A stretch of 64,000 bases of DNA from Syncephalis plumigaleata (lineage: Eukaryota; Zoopagomycota; Zoopagomycetes; Zoopagales; Piptocephalidaceae). The notes under the pieces were generated by a model, which was given only the letters and a program-made list of their open reading frames with translations, was not told where the DNA came from and searched no databases. How positions within the stretch are numbered: the first letter of the stretch is position 1; every line of letters begins with the position of its first letter. Shown piece after piece: positions 24,832-36,392 of this stretch. The position numbers were made by a program, and so were the translations under genes. The stretch lies in assembly GCA_025201365.1 (NCBI GenBank), contig JAIXMF010000005.1, positions 434,001-498,000 on the forward strand, given 5' to 3'.

Positions 24832-25814
24832 ATGGAGCTTCCTGTTACCACGTATAAACGCTCTGAATTTATTGAGACGGTAAGCTAACTGATATTCTTG
24901 TTCTTTTATTTATATATACATATGTGTCTATGTTACATTCCAATATAACTATAGGATACAGGCAACAAAGTTAGTCGTAGTTGTTTTATTAGCGGCAGTC
25001 AAAACATCATTCTTGGAGGCAAGGTAAGAAGTTTAACAAATAGTGATGGACATATATATATATATACGTACGCGACAACTATTAACGTATAACCCGGGGG
25101 AATGAGTATACAGACCATTATACATAGCAATTGCGTAATACGCGGTGATCTCCGTCGTATCGGTGCTGGCCATGCGGTTGTGGTGGCTATCGGTCGTTAT
25201 TGCACGCTAGGTGCCGGCTCAGTTATCCGACCACCTTATAAAACGTACAAAGGGTCAGTGTAGTGTGTTTGTTCGTGCTAATAAATTGCTATTTACTTAC
25301 TAACTTGGAACCGCTTTCATCATGGTAACAGACAGTTTAGCTACTATCCGATGAAGATTGGTGAGCATACGATCATTGGTGAAGGATCGATCATTGAGTC
25401 GGCATCGATCGGTTCCTATGTACATATCGGCAAGAATTGTATTATTGTAAGTGTGTGTGGTGTGTGTGTGTGAGGGATGGTATGGAGGTATAACTGACTG
25501 ACTAGCTAACTAACTTGCTACTAATATATACATATGTACTAATAACAAATAGGGTCGCTTTGCCATCATTAAGGATTGCGTACGTATTGAAGATAACACG
25601 GTTATTCCACCAAATAGTGTTATCGCTTCGTTTTCCGTTTATGCCGGATCACCGGGTGAGTATGTCAATAATAACGTAGAGGCTGTATACATGATTATTA
25701 ATAACAAAAATACAACAATCAGGTGTATTTGTCGAGGAATTAGCAGAAGGCACCGAGGAAATTTATGAAGCCATTACAAAGGATCAATATGCGAAATTCA
25801 TGCCACGAGAATAG
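24832..25814 (+). CDS. DCTN5: Dynactin subunit 5 (p25)
   Basis: Left-handed beta-helix subunit of the dynactin pointed-end complex, needed for dynein cargo binding. Reads MELPVTTYKRSEFIETDTGNK, SRSCFISGSQNIILGGK, IIHSNCVIRGDLRRIGAGHAVV, IGRYCTLGAGSVIRPPYKTYKG, FSYYPMKIGEHTIIGEGSIIESASIGSYVHIGKNCII, GRFAIIKDCVRIEDNTVIPPNSVI, VYAGSPGVFVEELAEGTEEIY, ending FMPRE. The hexapeptide repeat and IGSYVHIGKNC are characteristic. Five introns (about 24880-24955, 25024-25110, 25253-25331, 25447-25552, 25656-25721). Frame clean throughout. Confidence 0.9.
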
Positions 25815-25914
25815 TTATTATATCTATATCTATATCTATATAAAACATACACATATACATTTATATATATAATAGTGTAGATTTATAGGTTAAATGGGGC
25901 TTTTATTGAACCTT

Positions 25915-28900
25915 TTACAATGATACACATGGTTGACCAAGCTCGTTAGCCAACGAAAGATACCATTTGATAGCTTGTTCTTTACGAGAAAAGTCAAGCG
26001 ACTGACTAACATTATCGAATAGAATCTTAACTAGAGCCGAACGCGCCAATGATGGTGTTCTGCTTGTAGATACGTTTGAATACGCTCCATCAACAATCCC
26101 ACTGTTCTAACGGTACGGTTGGCAATTGATCAAGTAGTGTCACTAGTAGATGGCCCCGTGTTATGGTACTTGCTACTTCAGCGGTGTTATTTGACAATTG
26201 ATTGCCATTCGCAATATCATCTCTAGCCGATTCATCCGATGACAACGAATCGATGGCATTCATTAATCGTTGAATGGTATACCACGCCATAGCTGAATCC
26301 TGCTCGGCCAGACAATCTACCATGGCCGTATACACACGTCGTAATTGATCAATGTTCAATAGGGTAGGGTAGCTCTAATGAGTGTACACAACAGCGAATG
26401 ATTAATTGATGATAATTGCACGCTGTATAAGGATACACTCACGTCTAATAGCCAGTTAGCATAGTAAGGACCCAATTGAATGGCTAAAGGTTTTCTCTTT
26501 AGAAATATACTGAGTAGCACGGAATGGGCTGATTCGAATGCATCTTGACAGAATTTCGAATCTAAATAACTGTAAGGAAAGGTAGTGAAATAGTAAGAAC
26601 ATTATTCATTAGGCAATTGCTGCTCTACTTACGGACGTGCCAATGGAAGTATCTCCTCGGCCAATTGAATATCCGAGATGATATCAACATTCTGTTCAAT
26701 AAGATCAAAATAAAATAGGAGACAGGCACGCTTAGCGTCATTCAATTCTAGTAATGATGATAATGTTAATAGGGACATCATTTTACTTGCATTTACGCAA
26801 CCTACCAACTTCCTCGACAGTTGGTCGAATCTGTTGTACTGCATAGGAGAAGGTATCCGTCGTTTTTCTGAGCGTTTTCACAATGTCAATTAGCATATCT
26901 TGATAAGCGGAGAAACTACCCAGTTTAAGTGCAATAAAGTGAATGTGCTGCACCATGAATAATAGATCCACCGCTAGTCATTATACACAGTAAGCTATTG
27001 TATCAATGCTATTGATATTCCAGCAGGTTTACCTTGTTCCACCTCAATAGGTTGCTTAATAATGGCACTTGCAATAAGTGTCATGGCAAAGAGTGAGAGT
27101 TTAAAGTGTTGCCATATCATGTCAATGACTGATTTGTCCAATTCTACACACATATGAATTAGTATATGTACATATACACGAGTTGTAACTGTCAATCCTA
27201 ATCAATTACTCACCTGATGGTATTAATGCCGAGCAAATTGACCATGCCTCCAATTGTTTCTGTGCAAATGTTTTCAAGCTAGTTTACATGAATACTTGTA
27301 TTGTCAACTAAAATAAGAAGCCTATGATCATTTAGCATACCTATTTGTTGACTGAACAATCGTTTCTATCGGTGATACGGTAAGTAAACAGGCAATCGCT
27401 CGTGATAAATGGCCAATTTCTCCAAACAGATGCTGCTTGTTTTACTCTTTAACTCGGTAATAGCATTCTCCGGTGTCTAGTCATTATCTCGATTAACAAT
27501 ACTAGCACATGTATTAGAAATAAGAAGAAAACTTACACGCGTAGCATCTCGAGTCAATTCAGTTGATAACGTGTCAAGAAATCCGAATGATAGTGTATGC
27601 GGATTAGTCAATAGGAATGCCAATAATGTATCAAGTAAAGTCTGGAATCAAAATGAAAATCAATGAAAATCATATATAATAGGCCACGTTTATATTGCTC
27701 TTACCTTGATCATTTGCTTATCCTTTCCTTTGCAGCGTTTTGTTAAATCCATTACAGGCAAACAATGACCGCAAGTAAATGCTAATGCCTCTATTGCAGA
27801 TAGATGATGTGTACGGAGATGTACGATATTCGTCAAGTCATTTATAATTATTATCATCGCTATTAAGACTTACTAGACTGCTCTAGTGATATGTCCGAGT
27901 CAATAACACGTCGTATACAATACCAGACTTGATTCTCCAATGCTATCCTTCTCTCCTTATCAAGTATAGGGACGACAGGTGAACGTCTTACATCGTTTGT
28001 AATTAGCAATTGTATGCATTTCATTGTTCATCGACAACTTACAATATACCAGCAGATGCCAATAATATGCATATATTCACTATGGTATTTGTACATACAA
28101 GCATACACGCAATTAGCTACTTGATGATGATAACAATATAAATATATGTGTATTTACCTTTGTTGCTTGCTACGTTGATACATCCTCGAAACTTGCCAGT
28201 ATTGCGTCGATACGTTGTTCGAATCTTCGACGTTGTACACTAGATAGTGGATGCAATCCAGCGTCCTTATTCCTACTAGATGTGCCAATATTGGCGTGTC
28301 CATCCGTAGATGACAAGTCTGTATGATCTAGGATATGTTGGTATAGTCGATATATCTGTTGACAATCGGCCATACACGGCTCATCCATCGATTCTGAACC
28401 GGCATAACTCCATGATTGTAGGAATACCGCCGAGGTATCTCGTATAGTGGTGTCCCTACGTGCTACTCGCATAATATGAGCGACACATGGATATATAAAC
28501 TCCAATTCCCTAATTATAGACAATGCAATGCATGTTAGTAACAAACAATGTAACGATTTCTATATAATATAATATAATATATATAGATAGTGTTGATTAT
28601 ACTTGCGCATGTTTACGACGAGCTTCCGTCAACCAGGCTAATAGCGTGCTAGTTGTGGATTTCTCCATTTCATCATTAATTTTGCCTGCAGTGATAGCAA
28701 TATATGTAAGTAATAGAATACAAATAGACTTGTAATAGCAATATCATCTTACCAACAGCCACAGCTAGTGTCACAATACATGGCTCTAATACCGGATGGA
28801 GTCGCGTATCATTGCTGGCCACGTTCAAAACGGTTAACGCTCGTTCCAGCACTACTTCGAGATAGGGACTATTATGGAATTCTCCAAGACGACGAATCCA

Positions 28901-29249
28901 AAACGACCATAAGCGCAGAGTTGACGCCAGAATTGGCACATCCATGTTGGCATGCTTTAACGCTAGTGACTCGCTCGATAATGACAAGAGGCTCTCTTGT
29001 AGCGACGGCGTGAACCACGTCAACGGTAGACGTCCACCGTAATTAGCCAGCAGTTGCAACTGTTCATTAACCTGCCCAACATACTCGTTATTATTACATA
29101 CTTTCATGAATGTGTATGTATATGAGAGACATTACGTATTTATTTACCTGTTCTAACGAGTGTTGTTTTGCATGAACAACTACCTGATAACTAGCCGCGA
29201 GCTTTTGGCCCAACGCATTCGCTGATTGCGCCTCATTAGTCGACGTCAT
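25915..29249 (-). CDS. Alpha-helical protein, possibly PEX8-like peroxin
   Basis: Long intron-rich gene (a dozen or more introns of 55-100 bases). Start MTSTNEAQSANALGQKLAASYQ at 29249; C-terminus ALVKILFDNVSQSLDFSRKEQAIKWYLSLANELGQPCVSL. It is composed of amphipathic helices with no transmembrane segment, as in HEAT-like folds: VLERALTVLNVASNDTRLHPVLEPCI, RRVYTAMVDCLAEQDSAMAWYTIQRLMNAID, HLLVTLLDQLPTVPLEQ. The last two plus the RKE...WY end resemble the C-terminal part of fungal Pex8, an intraperoxisomal import factor, but no PTS1 is visible at the end (VSL). An importin-like protein is the main alternative. Frame slips near 26085 and 26050 in the last exon. Confidence 0.4.
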
Positions 29250-29892
29250 ATGTTCGAGAAGTAAATACTAGTCGTAGTCGTGTTGCACTATGAAAATACT
29301 GTTACTTGATTAGTAATACAAGTGAATTAAAATCACCAGCTATGTTGGAATAGTTTAATCGTGCGCATATATATATATATATAGAGAGAGAGGAGAGAGA
29401 GAGAGAGCACAACTAGTAAAGAAAATAGGTTGCTATTGAACTTGTGTTTTGTGTTATTAAAATGAATCAAATGATGCCGATGATGACGGTGATGTCGTGT
29501 TATAATATTTTAAATTGTCGTCTCGTGTAATCCCACAAGTGTTAATCTGAGGCTGATTTGTCGTTTCATTGTCATAGTCCGCATTCCGACCAATTCTACT
29601 ATTATGCGGCAATGATCGGATATTTTGATTAGTCTTACTTTTCCATCCAATTTGCGCATTTATCCTTTAACTTTTGCTCTTTATTAATAAATAGATTAAC
29701 ACAATTGTTAACACCATTATTACCATAGAAATGCCAATTGATACAGTATAATAATAATAACAATTCAGTATTAGTAGTGGATCATTTATTGATAGCATAA
29801 CTATATATCAATTCTATAAGGTAGATGATACAAGTGTATTAGTATAGTTGGATATTGCCATGTCATGTACTTACAAGTAGTAATAAACTAGA

Positions 29893-30690
29893 TGATAGAT
29901 AAATTATGATGATAGTACTTACAATTGAGTGCATCGAGAGCAACGAGTAAACAAATAGAATACACGATAAACAATGTAATAAACAAGCAGTAGTTAGTAG
30001 ACTGACTGACTTGTCATAAACGAGTAAGGAATGAGCAAGGAAGGGTGTATGAACACGTATCTTAGTTTATTTGAAGAAGCAGTGTATGCTTGTATGTAGA
30101 TAGAGTATGTAGATGGCAGTAAACAAAAAAATACAAATAAAAGCATGACGTAAGGGTGGCATACAAACAGATGACGGAAAAGAGTGGTAAAAGTAAAAGG
30201 TACATATTACAACGAGAACAGTAAACACTTAAACATTGATAAATAAGCAGGACAGTGATAGAAAACAAAGCACTAGAACGAGCAACAAACAAGGCTTATT
30301 GGTATAGTAATAATAACGACAAGTGAGCATGTAGATAGTTTAGAGCAAGAGGAAAACAAGGAGATAAATAAAAGTTATCGAGATAGTATGGCAGAATAGT
30401 TGCTATTGGGAAGGTGTATGCTAAAGTGAAAGAGGAAGTAAGTGGAATGCGAATGACACGAAGAAGACGCGTATTACTGAGAAAGTAAAAAGAATAGTAG
30501 CATATAGTTAAGAGGAAGTAGACGTGTGTTGTTAAAGAGAGAGAAAAGGAAAAGAAAAGAAAAGAAACAACTAGAATGCAGTTGACACAAATAAGTGTGT
30601 TATTGATTGACAAGGGAAAAGAGATTAGTACGAAGAAGACAGCATTAGTAAAGAGAAGAGAAAGAATGCTTTTATTGACTAATAAAGAAA
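29893..30690 (+). repeat. Dispersed repeat R2, copy 1
   Basis: Nearly colinear with 54876-55730 (for example AACAATGTAATAAACAAGCAGTA, GCAAGGAAGGGTG...GAACACGTAT and TAATAATAACGACAAGTGAGCATGTAGA in both), estimated by eye at 85-90% identity with small indels. Purine-rich on + strand. Weak antisense ORFs (30062-30292 and 54970-55269) share about 50 residues but look like shared repeat, not a known protein. Family not recognised. Located between the left TIR and the Fanzor gene. Confidence 0.75.
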
Positions 30691-31196
30691 ATTAACAATT
30701 TATACATCAGTCGATAATGAGGAATGAAAATATATTAGAATTGTTAACGAAGTAAAGGAGGAGGAAATAATGTAGGTAGTGAAGTAAAGGGGAAAGGGAA
30801 AGAGAAGCAGCAATGAAATGGATACTTGGAAATGGATTGGTAAACCATTAATCAAGTGTTAGCAAATAGTTAAGGAGAGATTGCTAATGGAGTATTAATA
30901 GAAGCAAATGAATATATTAACATCCCTTACAAGACTCTGTTCATTTATTAATAACGAATCTTTCATTAATAAAGTATTAACAAGTTCATTAGTACTTATT
31001 AATGCTTACTGATTGCTGTGTTCTAAGCGGCGTTATACCATTGCTACAATGACACTAGATGATACGAGTCTTACTGTGTTGCGCTGTAAATGATACTACT
31101 TACCATAATAGATTCACCCTTCCTGTATGTGTCTGCACGAGCGTTTCACCCCTACGTCATCAGATCCGCGCAGTTAGTACTACCAACGTGCCACGT

Positions 31197-31205
31197 ATAT
31201 AAAGA
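31197..31205 (+). promoter_or_regulatory. TATA-box-like element upstream of the Fanzor gene
   Basis: TATATAAAG lies 105 bases before the Fanzor ATG and is followed by an AT-rich leader without ATG. Position fits a core promoter; no other support. Confidence 0.4.
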
Positions 31206-31309
31206 AGCGTCTATACTACAATAAAATAAAAGATTAATTAACCCTTCATATTGTAACTGTGCTCGTTTTAACATACTGCTATTCCATTGAATACTATTCC
31301 ATTTCATCC

Positions 31310-33508
31310 ATGGCGTCACAGCCAGGCACTCATGGCTCGTCTACTTCTGCCGACAGTGAACGAGTTCTGGCTGTGAAGTCCTCACTTTCCGGCATTGGTT
31401 GGAAGAGGCATTACGATGAGTTGCGCAATTTTGTAGACATCGTACATACCACAACCTTCCATGCTATGCCTTAGCGATATATATTCCTTAAAGAGCAGCA
31501 TAACCCACATTTTCACTTGGAGGATTATATTGATGAAAAGTTCTTCAGACAAGTTTGGCTCTCCTTAATCGACGGAGACACGCAGCCCCAAACGAAAACA
31601 ATTCAACTTCGCGCGTTCATCGGCAACTATTTGGGTGATTACCTTCGTATTACTCGCTATGAAAAGCCGGTGTTAGCCTATGCCGACCAGTCAGCAATCT
31701 ACGAGGCAAAGAAGATGTACGTCGCTTACACCAACAACGTCCGATTACGCTTTGGGGAGTTTCTTCGACGCGCTATTAACAAAGTTTTCAAGGTCAAGGA
31801 GAAGCTAAAGACTATGAGGGGAAGGTTACGCAAGAAAGCAAATGCTGATGAGCTTCACAAGAAAACCAGTGCTATCACTGCACCAGCAAGAGAATTCAAA
31901 CTTGCGATAGCACAGCGAGGTGTGCGTAGGACGACATTTAAAAAAGACCCTATGTCTGCTAAGGCCTTCAACAGATTCAAAAATGTTTTAAGTGCTTACC
32001 CTGATGGCTACACGTTTGAAAAAAACATTTATTACGACTGTGTAGCGCGCCCGGTGAAGCACTTTAAGGCGTTCTTTGAGCTTGCGCGCCTGTTCCCTCG
32101 CATCGGCTTGAAGCCTTTCAACTGCTTCCCCCTGCGCCGTTCCTTCTCGCCATGCTACATCCATATCGATACTGAAATACTTTGCCAAACATATTAGGAC
32201 GCGAGTTCAAGGGTAAAGATCATATGGATGAATATTGGGACGAAGCTGTGGACCTTAAGTCAAAGCCACTTAGAAAGCAAATGGGTGAAAAGCTCAAGTT
32301 TTTGGGTTCAATTGAGACCGATGGCGTTGGTGTCACGGTCATCAAGAAGATCGAAGAGGGACGGGGAGCGAGGTCAGCAGCAAAGAAAGCAGCAAAGGAG
32401 TCGATGAGATATATCACTGAATTAAGTGAGGAGGAGCGCAAGGCAATCAAAGACAAATGCGTGGCCGTGGACCCGGGAAGAAGAGATTTGCTATTTTGTG
32501 TACACGAAAACTCGACACCAGATGAGCCAAGAAAATATCGGTACACAAAATCATGTCAAAACAGGACGCAGAAGAGGAAGGAGTACCGCAAGATTCGCGA
32601 TGACTGCAAGAAGGGGAACAAGGCGGTGCAGCAGGCCGAGCGCGCTCTTTCAAGGACCCGGAGCCGTACTCTATCTGCGAAGGATTACGAAGGATATCTG
32701 AAGTGTCGATCAAAGCACTCAGATGTTCTTACCAGCTTCTATCGGGATACTCTCACCATTCATCCCGACGCCCGTTCTACCGCCCGTTCTACCACCGATA
32801 CTACCATTCAACCTACCTTTCAGCCTCTTTTTAGAAAGTTAAGGCTTTCAGCTTATATCAAGAAGCAACAGAGTGACCACAAACTGATCAAAGAGCTGAC
32901 TGAGAAGTTCGATGGAGATGCGGTATTTGTAATGGGCGACTGGTCCGCTCCTAACGCCAGATATCACGAGCCCACACGTGGTATTGGCTTTAGAAGACTT
33001 TTGCAACGACATTTCAAAGTCTTTCTAATTGACGAGCATAAGACCAGTAAGTGCTGTCCCGAGTGCAACGAACCCACACTCGAGACGTTCAAGTGGGTCA
33101 GAAATCCTCGACCCGGTCAACGAAAACGATATTCTGATGTCATTCGACATGGTCTCTTAAGGTAAGTACAATTTATTACACTTTGCAATTTATCATGATA
33201 TATTAATTAATTATTTTATTAGATGCACAAATCAAACTTGTAAAGAGGCCATGAAGAATATCAAGGCCGAGAAGGACAAGGAGGACAAGAAGAACAAGAA
33301 GGCTAAAAGGATTTGGAAGGAAGGCGAATTCGAACACCGCTTATGGAATCGGGATATGGCTGCATGTCTGAACTTCATTCAGATTATCCGCAGTCATCGT
33401 GCTGATGGTCGTATTCCAACACAATTCCAACGAGGTGCCGTTCCTTCTAAACGTTCAAAGAAAGAAGGACAAGGACAACGGGGGTCCAAACAACAAAAAT
33501 CAAATTAA
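31310..33508 (+). CDS. Fanzor (TnpB-like RNA-guided DNA endonuclease), Fanzor1-like
   Basis: About 710 codons with one intron. N-terminal part (MASQPGTHGSSTSADSERV on) is helical and basic. IHIDTEIL and VSIETDGVGVTV-like SIETDGVGVTVIKK precede RuvC-I, AVDPGRRDLLFCV (Asp at 32470). Then FVMGDWSAPN (32926), DEHKTSKCCPECN, a split zinc finger (Cys at 33055 and 33064, then 33224 and 33239), and RuvC-III in LWNRDMAACLNF (Asp at 33353). This fits the published Fanzor pattern D...[ST][ST]xx-C4 finger-RD. The intron 33162-33222 (GTAAGT...TTAG) interrupts the finger; bacterial TnpB has none. As given, the frame has a TAG at 31472 and a one-base slip near 32190. Given this assembly's error pattern, activity is undecided. 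The basic tail (KKNKKAKRIWK) may serve nuclear import. Confidence 0.9.
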
Positions 33509-33619
33509 CCGTGGCGTTATCGCTTCCACACCCCAAAAGATACTTGTAAGTGTTAACATTACTATTATTTATTCGTAAAAACAAAAGGCTAACTGCGCAA
33601 ATTGGATGGAAAAGCACTG
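33509..33619 (+). ncRNA. Candidate guide (omega-type) RNA region of the Fanzor element
   Basis: In characterised Fanzor1 loci the guide RNA overlaps the gene's 3' UTR and runs through the right end, the guide being the flanking DNA. The 111 bases between the stop and the right end occupy that place, and related sequence is kept in relics ending at 7866 and starting at 59429. No transcript evidence is available and I cannot fold it reliably, so this is a positional prediction. Confidence 0.35.
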
Positions 33620-33715
33620 TAGTCTTACCTAACAAAAGTTGAGGAAAACTATCGTCTGCAAGTTGAGAGCCGCATGTTATATTTATTATATATAAAAGAA
33701 AAAGAGAATAGATTA

Positions 33716-34079
33716 TTATAAAGTGTTATCCTTGCTAGTTGTTGATATTGATGATGATGATGCTAGCTTAGCTTGCATTCGAGCATAAGCTTGTCGTCGT
33801 TCCGCATCCAATTGCTGTTTACGATCCGATGCTATGGCTAATCCATTGTTATTTGTTAGATAATTTGCTTGTACAGTAGATATATATATATATTAATTCG
33901 ATAAAGCAGAGTGCTTTACAATACTTACGCCGATCAAATAATGATGGATGATAGGTACGTAATAAATACCATCCAGCAAGACAAAGTCCACCATAAACAA
34001 TAATACTCGGAAGTAGTGACCACCAGTTGATCGCATCATTAGATGCATCTACAGATGATTCAGCATCAAATGAATCCAT
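33716..34079 (-). CDS. Small single-pass membrane protein, selenoprotein S (VIMP)-like
   Basis: MDSFDAESSVDASNDAINWWSLLPSIIVYGGLCLAGWYLLRTYHPSLFDRR in exon 1 (34079-33929), then exon 2 (33837-33716) PIASDRKQQLDAERRQAYARMQAKLASSSS, ending SKDNTL. One transmembrane helix followed by a basic, charged helix with a QxxxDAERRxAxxRMQ pattern resembles the VIMP/SELENOS membrane-proximal helix, an ERAD adaptor. It is much shorter than the animal protein and has no selenocysteine site I can see. The intron is clean (GTAAGT, TTAG). Function not certain. Confidence 0.4.
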
Positions 34080-34245
34080 ATTAGCATAGAAGAGCACGGT
34101 AAAGAAGAAAGACACAAACAAAATAAAACGCAGTAAAAGAGAGAGAGACGTAATGTTGAAATTAGAAAAAACCAACACTTTAATAGAATTATGGCAGAGA
34201 GATGAGCAGCGCAGAGTAGTTGAGAATCCCCGTTTAGCAGCATTA

Positions 34246-34744
34246 TTACGCCCGTGGATCTGTTCGTTCATAAGTAGGTAGATCACCACGCATCTCCATA
34301 CGTTGTCTCGCCTCTTCGTAGGCCCAGGTAGACACACTAGATTGTAATAGTGTCAATATACATGTATGTCTATGTCTATGTCTATGTCTGTATGTACATA
34401 TATAATACAAATACTTACTCGCGTTTTGGTTTATAATAGAGAGCGATAGAAGCTGCGATAAGTATGGCACCACCACCGTAAATATAAGGAATCTCCCAGT
34501 CCTCGCGAACACGTTTCTTGCCGGGTGTCGGCTAGCAATGAATTGGATTAATCTCGAGAGCAACACTAGCTAAATGAGTGTCCACTATTATGCCTACCTT
34601 TTCATTGAAGAGATAGCCGGTAGGTTCGTTGTATTGTGGTTCGCCACTGGCATACCTCCGAGTAACAGGTAGATTGCTACGCATAGACGCGTGTAGCGGA
34701 CGGATCATGCCGACACAACGAGTGGTACGGAGTAAAGAAGCCAT
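34246..34744 (-). CDS. Mitochondrial complex I subunit ESSS (NDUFB11 family)
   Basis: Accessory membrane-arm subunit of NADH:ubiquinone oxidoreductase. A Ser/Arg-rich presequence (MASLLRTTRCVGMIRPLHASMRSNLPVTRRYASG) leads to the family core EPQYNEPTGYLFNEK, PTPGKKRVREDWEIPYIYGGGAILIAASIALYYKPKR and SVSTWAYEEARQRMEMRG, ending YERTDPRA. The EPTGYLF...KKRVREDWE and YYKP...WA.EEA.xRM elements are those of the ESSS family. Two short introns, about 34532-34600 and 34340-34415. The gene ends 167 bases upstream of the SELENOS-like start, same strand. Confidence 0.75.
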
Positions 34745-35555
34745 GATGAAGGAGGAATCAATATAGTAGAATCAAGGAAAAACGCGGATAATTGATGATA
34801 CCTTGTAATAATAGTAGTTGTAGTGCGTTTCTCTCCTATACTAAGTGAGATGATGACAATTAACAATGATGATTATTGCTATTGCTTCTCACTGTCAATA
34901 GGGTCGAGTCAATTGGGATGGTGATAATCCGAATTGAAATACTGATCGAACCATCTCATGGCATGCTCACTCAAACATACAGCCATTTTGGCCCCTCCTC
35001 TTTTCCAACACCTCCGTTAACTCTAGGTCGGAAGTACGGTAGGTAGCTAGATTGATGCGTATATGCAATGAAGAATAGATGGATGGATCGATAGATACAT
35101 GTATATATGCATGGAATGGCATGCTGTTTAATACTGCAATGGATGGATGGATGGATGGATGGATGGATGAGTAGATGAATGACGAGACATATCAATGTAG
35201 GAAACATAGTAAATGGTATTTACGAGTATATTGATGCATAGAGCCAACTAGTCAGCTATATATATATATATATATTATAGCTAGCTAGTATAGTACTTAT
35301 ATTCTATGTCGAGTAGAGCGTGTGTGTGTGTGTATACTATACACATGTGGTTGAAAGTGTATGTCTATTGTTGAACTGATTCAACACTTGTGACACGTCT
35401 ATTATTTGTTTTTGTTGTTTCGTTAACTTGACTCGTCTGCATGCGAATATATCGCGTATATTAATATTATCGTGTATCTACCATCTATAATCTCTGTATA
35501 TATATATATTGCTTATCCTGTTTACTAATACGATTACACGTCATAGGGTTTAGCC
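34745..35555. other. Intergenic between divergent ESSS and uL6 genes
   Basis: Includes a (GGAT)n run at about 35142-35169, TATATA tracts near 35260 and 35495 and a (GT)n run near 35322. No supported gene. The last 100 bases are presumably the ribosomal-protein promoter. Confidence 0.5.
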
Positions 35556-36392
35556 ATGAAGGATATCTCCAAGGACCAAATCGTTAACATTCCGGCCGGT
35601 GGTAAGTTTACTAGTCATCCTATACATACAACTGGATGATGCCTCTTGTTATTATAAAACCATTACTGATACATTTGTCAATTAACTTGTTCAGTCACCG
35701 TGTCCGTGAAAGCACGCGAAATCACCGTCAAGGGTCCACGCGGCACCCTCGTCAAGAACCTTCGTCATATTGATGTCGAGATTAGCCAAATCTCCAGCAA
35801 GAAATTGCGCGTCAAGGTCTGGCACGGTAAGCGTAAGCATGTTGCCTGCATCCGTACTGTCGCCTCCCACATCGAGAACATGATTATTGGTGTCACTCGT
35901 GTAAGTACAATCTCTACGATGATGATGACTGATATCCGTCTATATTCCATAAGATTGAATAGATTTACTAATGATTCATTGATCATATAGGGTTTCTTGT
36001 ACAAGATGCGTTTCGTATACGCACATTTCCCCATCAACGTCAATATCGCCGATGATGGTAAGGAAGTGGAAATCCGTAACTTCTTGGGTGAGAAGGTAGT
36101 TCGTCGTGTTGCCATGTTGCCAGGTGTCGAGATCGTTCACTCCAAGGCCCAAAAGGACGAGATCATTCTCTCTGGTAACGACATTGAGAACGTCTCCCAA
36201 TCTGCCGCCAGCATCCAACAATCCACACGTGTCCGCAACAAGGATATCCGTAAATTCTTGGACGGTATCTACGTCTCTGAGAAGGTAATACTTTTGCTAT
36301 GATAACACTTTGTGTATCACTGTAGAATACAACATTAAACTAACTACTATTGAATGCATTATTAGACCAACGTTGTTCAGGAGGAGGCCTAA
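35556..36392 (+). CDS. RPL9: Ribosomal protein uL6 (RPL9), cytosolic
   Basis: Large-subunit protein near the GTPase centre. [121 protein letters not shown] and [16 protein letters not shown], ending TNVVQEEA: the complete 190-residue eukaryotic form. Exons 35556-35601, 35695-35900, 35991-36284 and 36366-36392, all with GTAA/AG borders and correct phase. Codon use is C-ending, more biased than the neighbours, as expected for a highly expressed gene. Confidence 0.97.

Larger units (their letters stand above)
29638..33619 (+). mobile_element. Fanzor transposon (about 4 kb) with TIR-like ends
   Basis: Left end TTTTCCATCCAATTTGCGCATTTATCC (29639 on). The right end read inward from 33619 is CAGTGCTTTTCCATCCAATTTGCGCAGTTAGCC, about 25 of 27 matching over the shared part. 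TA lies outside the right end (33620-33621) and just outside the left (29636-29637). The element carries a Fanzor gene (31310-33508) and, near the left end, a copy of an 800 bp dispersed repeat. The 9 bases TAGTCTTAC occur at both outer junctions (29630-29638 and 33620-33628). Ends, gene and repeat are visible; that all 4 kb moved as one unit is inference. Confidence 0.7.

Noticed and set aside
30062-30292. Antisense ORF conserved between the two R2 copies as a membrane-protein gene
   Set aside because: The similarity follows DNA-level repeat identity; the peptide is low-complexity Leu/Tyr/Cys with no domain, and the frames end at different places.
29893-30690. Long terminal repeat pair (R2 copies at 29.9 and 54.9 kb)
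   Set aside because: They are 25 kb apart with many host genes between them, with no TG...CA ends or target duplication that I can see.
31310-33508. Bacterial TnpB or Cas12 contamination
   Set aside because: The gene has a spliceosomal-type intron inside the zinc finger, the Fanzor-type TSxxC4 arrangement, and relics with the same intron elsewhere in the window.
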